Assembly: GCA_023135505.1 (NCBI GenBank)
Contig: JAGLTA010000081.1
Span: 1-8,903, forward strand
DNA from: Candidatus Parcubacteria bacterium
GTDB lineage: Bacteria; Patescibacteriota; Patescibacteriia; JAACEG01
Length of the DNA: 8,903 bases
Direction of reading: 5' to 3'
The position numbers were made by a program, and so were the translations under genes. Shown here in pieces: positions 1 through 5,968 of this stretch (its first letter is position 1; each line of letters opens with the position of its first letter). A model generated the notes under the pieces. The model saw nothing but the letters and a program-made list of their open reading frames with translations. It did not search any database and was not told the origin of the DNA.

Positions 1-33
1 ACCTATGTATCTCATCTTTTGCAGGCAGCGCGA

Positions 34-61
34 TTGATTTTTTCGCGCATTTTGTTATATT
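34..61 (+). promoter_or_regulatory. Putative sigma-70-type promoter for the sigma factor gene
   Basis: TTGATT at 34-39 and TATATT at 56-61 are separated by 16 bases and match four and five of six positions of the -35 and -10 consensus. Transcription would start near 68 and leave a leader of about 95 bases before the sigma-factor ATG. The -35 overlaps a small inverted repeat, GCGCGA at 28-33 with TCGCGC at 43-48, which could instead be the end of an upstream transcript because a short T run follows it. AT-rich DNA gives many chance matches, so the call is tentative. Confidence 0.3.
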
Positions 62-73
62 TAATAAAAAAAG

Positions 74-95
74 GTTCTTTGAATGTTCTTTGAAA
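74..95 (+). repeat. Tandem 11-bp direct repeat in the sigma-factor leader
   Basis: GTTCTTTGAAT at 74-84 is followed directly by GTTCTTTGAAA at 85-95, ten of eleven bases identical and head to tail. It lies downstream of the proposed promoter and so would be in the mRNA leader. The unit resembles, from memory, the boxA-type motif (core CTTTGAAAA) in rRNA leaders of low-GC bacteria, which is bound by NusB/NusE during antitermination. It could equally be a tandem operator with an 11-bp helical period. The repeat is seen; the role is inference. Confidence 0.55.
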
Positions 96-103
96 ATTCG
101 CAA

Positions 104-120
104 AAAATGGATGCCATTTT
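104..120 (+). other. Short hairpin in the sigma-factor leader
   Basis: AAAATGG at 104-110 and CCATTTT at 114-120 form a perfect 7-bp stem with a 3-base loop (ATG). No uridine run follows, so it does not look like an intrinsic terminator. It lies between the tandem repeat and the ribosome binding site and could be a leader structure or a protein-binding dyad. At this AT content a 7-bp stem may also be chance. Confidence 0.35.
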
Positions 121-150
121 GAAATATTAAAAATAAAAAATTTTTATATT

Positions 151-155
151 GGAGG
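151..155 (+). promoter_or_regulatory. Shine-Dalgarno of the sigma factor; decides its start
   Basis: GGAGG at 151-155 sits 7 bases before the ATG at 163, an ideal spacing. The in-frame GTG at 157 is only one base from this site and is too close to be the start, so initiation is placed at 163. No other gene in the window has a recognisable Shine-Dalgarno before its start codon. Confidence 0.85.
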
Positions 156-162
156 TGTGATT

Positions 163-1155
163 ATGGAAAATACAATACTTAATTCATATTTAAGGGAAAT
201 TACGAAATTTCCAAAATTATCAAAAGAGGAAGAATTGGAGTTGGGCTGCCAATTTTGTGATGAGAATAATCCGTATGCTAGAGAAAAATTAATAAAACAT
301 AATTTGCGGTTAGCTGTAAAAGAAGCATTTAAATTTAAAGGAGAAAAAGTTGAACTACTGGAATTAATTCAAGAAGGGACAGAGGGGTTAATAGAAGCTG
401 TTGATCGTTATGATTATAAATTCGGCTATCGGTTAGCAGTTTACGCGGAATGGTGGATAGCGCAGTATATAAAAAAAGCGATAATGGAAAAAAATAGGAA
501 TTTTCCCGCACATATACCTATTAATGTGCAGATGGAACATTCAAATATAAACAAAACCATAAAATTTTTAGAAAGCAAATTAGGCAGAGAACCTAATTTT
601 CAGGAAATTTCCAAAGAGACGGGTTTTAGTGTTAAAAAAATTAAATTTATTTTTGAAAAAATGGGAATATATAATGTGTCATTAGACTCTCCCATAAAAT
701 TCAAAAATAATGAGAGGGGAAGCAGAAATCCTAAAGAAATGTCAGAAATTATTGGAGAAAATTTTTCTTTAACAGCAGAACAAATATTGAAACTCAAAGA
801 AGAACTAAGAATGCTGTTGGAAAAAATTTTAAAAAGAGCAAAGAGAAAATTTTGGAAAAAAAGTTTTAAAATTTTTTGCGAATTTTGCGGTTTTAATAAA
901 GAATTTATTGCTAAATCTGCGGAAGAAATCGCGCGAGATTTTTTATGTACCCGACGGAATATTTATGAAGTTACTAATAAAATTCTTTTAACTTCATATT
1001 TAGTTGCAAAAGAAGAAGGTTATATTATTGAAAAAGGAGAAAATTTTACTATTAAAAAAAGCGAGGTAAGAAAATATTTGGAAAGATTATCTGAAATCTG
1101 CGCATGGATTCAGAAAAAAACAGGATCCAAAATAATAAATTTTGATAAATTTTAA
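163..1155 (+). CDS. Sigma-70 family RNA polymerase sigma factor, divergent (RpoD/RpoS-like)
   Basis: Directs RNA polymerase core to promoters. The 330-residue protein has region 1.2 (about 5-36, with YLREI), region 2 (about 37-107, with NLRLAV and LIQEGTEGLIEAVDRYDY, then the -10-reading VYAEWWIAQYIKKAI), region 3 (about 108-178, with the FPAHIPINVQ and LGREPNFQEIS segments, ending SLDSPI) and region 4 (about 200-285). Regions 1.2 to 3 fit a primary or group 2 sigma well. Region 4.1 is unusually basic and aromatic, lacking the usual acidic RERxVLxLRFGL pattern. Its helix-turn-helix SAEEIARDFLCTRRNIYEV is recognisable, but several positions expected to read the -35 are changed. About 45 extra residues follow it. 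There is no long acidic region 1.1. Start chosen at ATG 163 because of GGAGG at 151-155. It is monocistronic, with its own leader and terminator. Whether it is the main sigma or an alternative one cannot be told from this window; the diverged region 4 favours an alternative. Confidence 0.9.
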   Translation: MENTILNSYLREITKFPKLSKEEELELGCQFCDENNPYAREKLIKHNLRLAVKEAFKFKGEKVELLELIQEGTEGLIEAVDRYDYKFGYRLAVYAEWWIAQYIKKAIMEKNRNFPAHIPINVQMEHSNINKTIKFLESKLGREPNFQEISKETGFSVKKIKFIFEKMGIYNVSLDSPIKFKNNERGSRNPKEMSEIIGENFSLTAEQILKLKEELRMLLEKILKRAKRKFWKKSFKIFCEFCGFNKEFIAKSAEEIARDFLCTRRNIYEVTNKILLTSYLVAKEEGYIIEKGENFTIKKSEVRKYLERLSEICAWIQKKTGSKIINFDKF

Positions 1156-1182
1156 TATTAAAAACAAGGAGGGAAACAAAAC

Positions 1183-1225
1183 AAAGGCTATGGCGGAAAT
1201 AAACCACATAGCCTTTTATTTTTTT
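1183..1225 (+). terminator. Intrinsic terminator, probably bidirectional, between convergent genes
   Basis: AAAGGCTATG at 1183-1192 pairs perfectly with CATAGCCTTT at 1207-1216, a 10-bp stem with a 14-base loop. It is followed on the plus strand by a T-rich tail to 1225. It ends the sigma-factor transcript 27 bases after its stop. On the minus strand the same stem lies 29 bases past the permease stop and is followed by a moderately T-rich stretch (TTTGTTTTGTTT read on that strand), so it can probably stop the opposing operon too. Confidence 0.85.
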
Positions 1226-1245
1226 GTAATAAATATAATTTAGGT

Positions 1246-2292
1246 TTACTCTTCTTCTTTAATTAAATTATTTATTACAACACTAGCCGTTAAGACAACC
1301 GGCATAGCTAAGATTCCGCCTATTATTCCAGCTAACTGAAACCCGATAATCAATGAAATAATTGAAATAATCGGATTGACGCCGACCGCTTTTTTCATAA
1401 TATTAGGCACAAGAAGATTATTTTCTATCTGCTGTACAACAACATAAATAGCAATAACAACCAGCGCCTTGCTCGGCGAATAGAGTAATGTTAATAAAAC
1501 AGCTGGAACCGCGCCGATTATAGGCCCTAAATACGGAATGAATTCAAACAGCCCAGCTATCAGCGCTAATACTAAGGCGTATTTTATATTAAAAAGCGAC
1601 AGACCGATAAAAGTTAAAATAAAAATCGCGACGCATAAAATCAACTGCGCTCTTGCCCAAACTCCTAATTTATCTTGAATATCATGGGTTGTTTTAATAA
1701 TTTTTTCTTTGCGTTTTTTCGTAACAATATTATCTAAAAAGCTATACCAAGATTTTTCCTGCAGAATCATATAAAAGGCGATGACAAGGATTATAAAAAA
1801 AGAAGCAATTCCGCCGAAAAGCCCGATTGCGAATGAAAAGATATTTTTTGCCCCGCCGCCAATATTGCTTTGTAAAAAATTCAGAGTTTTTTGGACGCTG
1901 TCTTCAAATCCGAGTTGGGCAAGATATTCTTTGAATTGATAAAAAACAGAATAAATTTTTTGCGAATAAGATGGAAAATTTTTCGCCAATTCATTGATTT
2001 GCTCCATAATGGGAGGAGCGAGCAGGACAAGCACAGACGCGATAACAATAAGCATGATAATATAAACAAGCAATGTTCCCAAAGCGCGCGGGATATAATA
2101 TTTATTAAGCCAGTTAGCAATCGGATTTATAATGGTTGCGATCACGAAAGCGATAAAGAGTATAACTAATATATTAGTTATTTTATACAAAAAAAAGCAG
2201 AGCAAGAGGACAGAAAGAATTTTTATTATAGACAAAACAGAAAAATCAATTGTTAGTTTTCTATTTCTATTATTTTTCAACGCCTCAATCAT
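1246..2292 (-). CDS. AI-2E/PerM family integral membrane permease
   Basis: A 348-residue polytopic protein of the AI-2E transporter (PerM/YdiK/TqsA) family. Characterised members export autoinducer-2 or act as ion/proton antiporters; the substrate here cannot be predicted. Hydrophobic segments lie near 18-35, 39-60, 70-93, 150-176, 213-233, 236-268, 274-288 and 305-340, with a soluble stretch between about 95 and 145. Family signatures are visible: GLFEFIPYLGPIIGAVPA (about 247-264) and QQIENNLLVPNIMKKAVGVNP (starting near 287), then a glycine-rich LAGIIGGILAMP helix. Length is normal. It is the last gene of the minus-strand cluster, 41 bases after the cupin gene, and ends at the convergent terminator. 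The ATG start follows no Shine-Dalgarno, like its neighbours. The family assignment is firm. Confidence 0.9.
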   Translation of the reverse strand: MIEALKNNRNRKLTIDFSVLSIIKILSVLLLCFFLYKITNILVILFIAFVIATIINPIANWLNKYYIPRALGTLLVYIIMLIVIASVLVLLAPPIMEQINELAKNFPSYSQKIYSVFYQFKEYLAQLGFEDSVQKTLNFLQSNIGGGAKNIFSFAIGLFGGIASFFIILVIAFYMILQEKSWYSFLDNIVTKKRKEKIIKTTHDIQDKLGVWARAQLILCVAIFILTFIGLSLFNIKYALVLALIAGLFEFIPYLGPIIGAVPAVLLTLLYSPSKALVVIAIYVVVQQIENNLLVPNIMKKAVGVNPIISIISLIIGFQLAGIIGGILAMPVVLTASVVINNLIKEEE

Positions 2293-2333
2293 AAATTTTA
2301 TTAGTTAAAAATAAGTTGAATTTTAGATATAAT

Positions 2334-2603
2334 TTATTTTTCCCATAAAATAAAGCTTATATCTGTCAAAGCTTTAATTTTATGATAAGTATTGGCTGGA
2401 AATTCTATTTTTACAGGAGCCTCAACTACTTGTGTGGAATTTTTTAATGTAATCTCTGCTGAACCAGTAATTAAATAAATCAACTCTTTTTGGTTTTTAG
2501 AATTATCTCCCGCAATTGTATTTTTATATCTATAAAGAATTTTAAAATCTTCAACTTGATAATTTTTACCTTTTTTATTTTCTTTAATTAATTTCAAACT
2601 CAT
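2334..2603 (-). CDS. Small cupin-fold protein, metal ligands mostly absent
   Basis: An 89-residue protein matching a single cupin barrel. Motif 1 is NQKELIYLITGSAEITL (about 37-53), which preserves the E-x-x-Y-x-x-x-G rhythm and a glutamate (E40) but lacks the usual HxH ligands. Motif 2 is FPANTYHKIKALTDISFILWE (about 68-88), which keeps one histidine (H74). With only E40 and H74 left, metal-dependent catalysis is unlikely. A ligand-binding or structural role is more plausible, but this is inference. The start ATG lies 9 bases after the zinc-ribbon gene's stop, which indicates co-transcription. No signal peptide or membrane segment is seen, so it is probably cytoplasmic. Confidence 0.7.
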   Translation of the reverse strand: MSLKLIKENKKGKNYQVEDFKILYRYKNTIAGDNSKNQKELIYLITGSAEITLKNSTQVVEAPVKIEFPANTYHKIKALTDISFILWEK

Positions 2604-2612
2604 TTTTATTTT

Positions 2613-2939
2613 TTAGTTAAATTTTGAAATTATATTCATAAATATTATTAAACCTATAATCATCGCTATTATCAAAACAACCTTGGCTATCTCTTTACTT
2701 TCTTCCGCATTAGGCTTGTATTGCGGGTTTTGCTGCAATTTTTTAAAATATGCCGCCAAGATTGAAAAATTTATTTTATTTGAATGTTTTTTTCCGCAAA
2801 ATTTATTGATTTTAAATTTTTCAAAACCCTCAAATTTTTTGCCGCATTTAATGCACCTTTTAACATTTTTAGGATTTAAAAAATCGCAATGAAGACATTT
2901 TTTATAATTTTTATTTTTTCGCTCAAATTTTGCATTCAT
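2613..2939 (-). CDS. Zinc-ribbon protein with a C-terminal membrane anchor
   Basis: A 108-residue protein of unknown function. Residues 15-32 hold two CxxC knuckles (C15/C18 and C29/C32, ten residues apart), a typical zinc-ribbon spacing. The ribbon is surrounded by many lysines. Residues 33-83 form a charged, probably flexible linker containing NPQYKPNAEE. Residues 84-105 form one hydrophobic helix (IAKVVLIIAMIIGLIIFM) just before the C-terminus, so the ribbon should face the cytoplasm on a tail anchor. The gene starts 5 bases after the slipin stop and is therefore almost certainly co-expressed with it; a role in or near the slipin membrane assembly is an inference. No homologous family with a known job is recognised. 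Confidence 0.75.
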   Translation of the reverse strand: MNAKFERKNKNYKKCLHCDFLNPKNVKRCIKCGKKFEGFEKFKINKFCGKKHSNKINFSILAAYFKKLQQNPQYKPNAEESKEIAKVVLIIAMIIGLIIFMNIISKFN

Positions 2940-2944
2940 AATTA

Positions 2945-3688
2945 TTAATTTTTACTAATTTTTTCAATAGCGCGCAATACTTCTAACGGCATAGCAAATA
3001 TCACTGTATTTGATTTATCTGAACTAAGATCGTTGATTGACTGTAATGTCCGCAAATGCAGCGCGCCTTCTGAATGCGATAAAATATCCGCAGCCTTGCT
3101 CATATTGTCGGCAGCTATCACTTCTCCTTCGGCTTTAATAATCACTGCTCTTTTCTCTCTTTCCGCTTCCGCTTGTTTTGCGATAGTCCTTTTCATCTCG
3201 TTAGGCAATTCAATGTGCTTTAAGTCAACAGAGACGATTTTAATCCCCCACGGGTCTGTCGCTTTGTCAACGATTTTTAAAATATTATCTGAAACCACAT
3301 CTCTTTTAGACAGCAGTCCGTCTAAATCAACTTCCCCGACAACATCTCTCATTGTTGTCTGCGCTAGTTGCGCCACAGCGTATTCATAATCTTCAACTTC
3401 TAAAATAACTGTTTCCGCTTGAATAACTTTATAATACAGCACAGCATTCACATTTACGGAAACATTGTCTTTTGTGATCGCGTCCTGATCTGGAACATCA
3501 ATTACTTTTACGCGAATATCCACTTTTTCCATATGCTGGATAATCGGAAAAACCAATCTCCAGCCCGGCTGGATTGTTTTATAATATTTTCCGAACTGGA
3601 ATTTTACGCCTCTTTCGTATTGGTTGATTTGGCGTATGCTAATTAAAATAATCACTATTGCGATTATAATTGGAATTAAAAAATTCAT
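2945..3688 (-). CDS. Slipin: SPFH/band 7 (stomatin-like) membrane protein
   Basis: A 247-residue stomatin/prohibitin-family protein. An N-terminal hydrophobic helix (about 3-18) is followed by the SPFH domain: YERGVKFQFGKYYKTIQPGW (about 24-43), VDIRVKVIDVPDQDAITKDNVSVNVNAV in pieces from 56 to 83, and AQLAQTTMRDVVGEVDLDGLLSKRD (106-130). Then WGIKIVSVDLKHIELP leads into a coiled coil rich in A, E and K (about 164-204), which drives oligomerisation. Slipins assemble into large membrane-bound rings and often act with a membrane protease or NfeD partner. Here no NfeD gene is adjacent; instead a tail-anchored zinc-ribbon gene follows 5 bases downstream. Length is normal for the short prokaryotic slipins. 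No Shine-Dalgarno precedes the ATG. Confidence 0.93.
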   Translation of the reverse strand: MNFLIPIIIAIVIILISIRQINQYERGVKFQFGKYYKTIQPGWRLVFPIIQHMEKVDIRVKVIDVPDQDAITKDNVSVNVNAVLYYKVIQAETVILEVEDYEYAVAQLAQTTMRDVVGEVDLDGLLSKRDVVSDNILKIVDKATDPWGIKIVSVDLKHIELPNEMKRTIAKQAEAEREKRAVIIKAEGEVIAADNMSKAADILSHSEGALHLRTLQSINDLSSDKSNTVIFAMPLEVLRAIEKISKN

Positions 3689-3739
3689 AAGCGTTTTTGT
3701 TAAATCTATTAGAATTTACAAAAGCAAATAAAAACAGAT

Positions 3740-3757
3740 TTTTTATTATAATAAAAA
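3740..3757 (-). promoter_or_regulatory. 18-bp perfect AT palindrome with a TATAAT, possible slipin promoter
   Basis: TTTTTATTATAATAAAAA is a perfect 18-bp palindrome directly after the HIT gene's stop codon and 51 bases before the slipin ATG. It contains a consensus TATAAT on the minus strand (3750 down to 3745), which would give a leader of about 50 bases for the slipin operon. No good -35 is seen 16-18 bases upstream and there is no TG extension, so the promoter reading is weak. The 70-base gap is otherwise featureless. Confidence 0.35.
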
Positions 3758-3758
3758 T

Positions 3759-4226
3759 TTATTTAAAATATTTTTTTAATCTATCCGCAAAAATTTTTCT
3801 TTCGTTTATATCAGCTAATTGTTTTTTTGTATCTGTTAATAAATATAATTTATCATTTTTATATCTTGGAAAAATATGAATGTGATAATGCCACACATCC
3901 TGCCCTCCGCTTGGTTCATTATGCTGTCTTGACGATACTCCGTCGCACCTGTATTCCTTTTTTAACGCAATAGCAACTTTTTTTTCAAAGTAGTGAATCT
4001 TGGCGGATAATTGCGATGAAAGCGAATAGATATTTTCAATATGCTTGTTCGGTATTATTATGGCATGGCCTTTATTATTTGGCCACCAATGCGAAGATAT
4101 AAAAGCAGTTATATCTTTTTCGCGATAAAATATATCTTTTTGTTTAGAAAGAACATATTTATCTTCAACGCCTTTTAATAGTCTACAAAAAGGGCATTTA
4201 TAATTTTTTGGCTCATGTGAATACAT
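3759..4226 (-). CDS. HIT (histidine triad) family nucleotide hydrolase/transferase
   Basis: A 155-residue HIT-superfamily protein acting on nucleotide phosphoanhydrides or phosphoramidates (Hint/Fhit-like; exact substrate unknown). The signature is GGQDVWHYHIHIFPR (107-121), with the triad at H113, H115 and H117; H115 should be the nucleophile by family rule. An N-terminal CPFC (C11, C14), together with H46 or H62, fits the zinc site of Hint-type members. NKGHAIIIPNKHIENI (51-66) is the usual strand-helix region binding the nucleotide. The protein is slightly longer than a minimal Hint, with a basic C-terminal tail. It starts 31 bases after the pilB stop on the same strand and may be co-transcribed with pilB, though no functional link is evident. 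No Shine-Dalgarno is seen. Confidence 0.92.
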   Translation of the reverse strand: MYSHEPKNYKCPFCRLLKGVEDKYVLSKQKDIFYREKDITAFISSHWWPNNKGHAIIIPNKHIENIYSLSSQLSAKIHYFEKKVAIALKKEYRCDGVSSRQHNEPSGGQDVWHYHIHIFPRYKNDKLYLLTDTKKQLADINERKIFADRLKKYFK

Positions 4227-4257
4227 AAATAAAATTTAAAATTAGCAAAAAATTTCA

Positions 4258-5961
4258 TTATACAACCCTAAATACTTCTTCTATAGTCGTAATTCCTTCC
4301 AGCGCTTTTAAGATGCCGTCCTGTTCTATGGTAATAAACTGTTTCTCACTAGCCATTTTTTTAATGTCTTCTTCCGAAATATTAATGTTATCGGTAATAG
4401 CTTTTTTTATTTCATCGTTAATATCAATTACTTCAAAAATTCCTACTCTTCCTTTATATCCGATATTATTGCATTTGTCGCATTTATTCGCTTTATAAAA
4501 AATGGGCTGATCCAGCTTGTTTAAGTCAATTCTGTTTTTTATTTCATCAGGAGCTGAAGAGAATGACTTCTGAATTCGCGCTTTCTGTTTTTCGTCCAGC
4601 GCGTTTTTTTTACGGCAGATTTTACAGACTTTTCTTACTAATCTCTGTCCAATTATCATATTAAGCGCAGGCGCCAGCAAAAAATTTTTAACGCCCAGCG
4701 ATAAAATTCTCGGTATGGCTCCTGCGGCGCTGTTTGTATGAACAGTGCTTAAAACAAGATGCCCGGTTAAAGCAGTCTGAATAGCTATATCCGCTGTTTT
4801 CGGATCGCGAGTTTCCCCGACCATTATAATGTCAGGATCTTGCCTGACAAGAGAGCGCATCGCTTCGGCAAAATCATATCCGCCCTCTTCGTCAACTTGG
4901 CTTTGGTTTATGCCAGACATGCGATATTCAATAGGATCTTCAATGGTAATAATTTTGACATTTTCTTGGTTTAGTTCGCTTAAAATAGCGTATAGCGTTG
5001 AAGTTTTTCCAGAGCCTGTAGGTCCTGTATTAAATATTAGCCCATTAGGTCTGTTTATCCCTTTCTTTAATACATTATAAATCTCTTCTCTAAGCCCTAA
5101 TTCTGTGAGAGTGAACGATTTTCGCGAGAACATTAAAATTCTTATAGCTACGCTTTCTCCATAAACAGTAGGCAGAGTTGAAATCCTTATGTCAATTTGA
5201 TCTTTGCCAAGCGAAATGGTAAAACGACCATCCTGCGGCTTGTCGTTTATATTAATTTTTAATCCAGAAATTAATTTAATTCTTGACACTAAAATATTCC
5301 ATTTATTTTTGTCCATAACAGCTGCGTCATGAAGCGTTCCGTCAACCCTATACCGTATTTTTATATTACCCTTTTCGGCTTCTATGTGAATATCAGAAGC
5401 GTCAATATTTATAGCTGATGATAACAACAAGTTTAAAATTTCAGTCAAAGAGACTTTTTTTAGAGATTCTGTTATCTGTTTAAAATTTTTAATTTCTTTA
5501 AATTTAGCCAAATCTTCTTTAGTGATTTGAACTATCTGTTTAACAGTTTTAATTTTTGGCAATTTTTCATATATAGACAGAATTTTTAAAAAACTGTGCT
5601 CAGAAATAAGATAGATCTGGAAACTTTTATGAGAAAACCGCTCTTTTAACTGAGAAATAAATTGAATTGTGTTTTTGTCAGTTAAATTCACGGCTCCGAT
5701 GCGCGCATGTCTTCTGCCATAATAAAAACAAACCGTTTTATGTTCTTCCGCATCTTTTTGATCTATGATCTTAAGCGCTTCAGGCGTGATTGGAAAATTA
5801 TACAGATTGATATAATTATACCCGCTTTGCGCCGCTTTTGCTTTTACCGCCCTTTCTTTGTTTGCGATTTCTATAGCGTCCATGCTAAAGTTTAATTTTT
5901 CCAAAACATCTTTTTTGGCGATTCGCGCTTTTTGCTTGCCATTGCTAACATTTTCTTCCAT
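4258..5961 (-). CDS. pilB: Type IV pilus assembly / type II secretion ATPase, PilB/GspE family
   Basis: A hexameric cytoplasmic ATPase that powers pilin polymerisation. Of 567 residues, about 1-165 are a divergent N-terminal domain (MshEN/T2SSE_N-like position). About 170-280 are the N2 domain with SDIHIEAEKGNIKIRYRVDG. About 300-440 are the RecA-like motor: Walker A GPTGSGKT (313-320), Asp box EDPIEY (341-346), Walker B with DIIMVGETRD (377-386; usually GEIRD) and His box HLVLSTVHTN (401-410). The tetracysteine zinc site typical of extension ATPases is complete: C446/C449 and C494/C497. It favours PilB over the retraction ATPase PilT. All catalytic elements are intact. No pilC, pilT or pilin genes are next to it here. 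The start ATG lies only 14 bases from the left end of the MITE-like element, so its natural upstream region has been altered. No Shine-Dalgarno is seen. Confidence 0.93.
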   Translation of the reverse strand: MEENVSNGKQKARIAKKDVLEKLNFSMDAIEIANKERAVKAKAAQSGYNYINLYNFPITPEALKIIDQKDAEEHKTVCFYYGRRHARIGAVNLTDKNTIQFISQLKERFSHKSFQIYLISEHSFLKILSIYEKLPKIKTVKQIVQITKEDLAKFKEIKNFKQITESLKKVSLTEILNLLLSSAINIDASDIHIEAEKGNIKIRYRVDGTLHDAAVMDKNKWNILVSRIKLISGLKININDKPQDGRFTISLGKDQIDIRISTLPTVYGESVAIRILMFSRKSFTLTELGLREEIYNVLKKGINRPNGLIFNTGPTGSGKTSTLYAILSELNQENVKIITIEDPIEYRMSGINQSQVDEEGGYDFAEAMRSLVRQDPDIIMVGETRDPKTADIAIQTALTGHLVLSTVHTNSAAGAIPRILSLGVKNFLLAPALNMIIGQRLVRKVCKICRKKNALDEKQKARIQKSFSSAPDEIKNRIDLNKLDQPIFYKANKCDKCNNIGYKGRVGIFEVIDINDEIKKAITDNINISEEDIKKMASEKQFITIEQDGILKALEGITTIEEVFRVV

Positions 5962-5968
5962 AATTATA

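Noticed and set aside
1..122. Two frames on the plus strand are open from the window edge (to a TGA at 91-93 and to a TGA at 120-122) and could be the 3' end of an upstream gene.
   Set aside because: Neither shows a recognisable motif, they overlap each other, and the region carries promoter-like and repeat features. A partial gene cannot be chosen without sequence to the left.
157..162. GTG start two codons before the chosen sigma-factor start.
   Set aside because: It is one base from the GGAGG, which is too close; ATG at 163 has ideal spacing.
1190..1243. A 17-codon reading frame starting at ATG 1190 with AAGGAGGG at 1166-1173 upstream.
   Set aside because: The spacing of 16 bases is too long for initiation, and the frame lies inside the intrinsic terminator and its T tail, so the Shine-Dalgarno-like string is probably chance.
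5963..5968. Perfect TATAAT on the minus strand directly before the pilB ATG, as a pilB promoter.
   Set aside because: It is one base from the start codon, so transcription would begin inside the gene, and the next internal ATG (codon 27) would be needed as start. More likely AT-rich chance.
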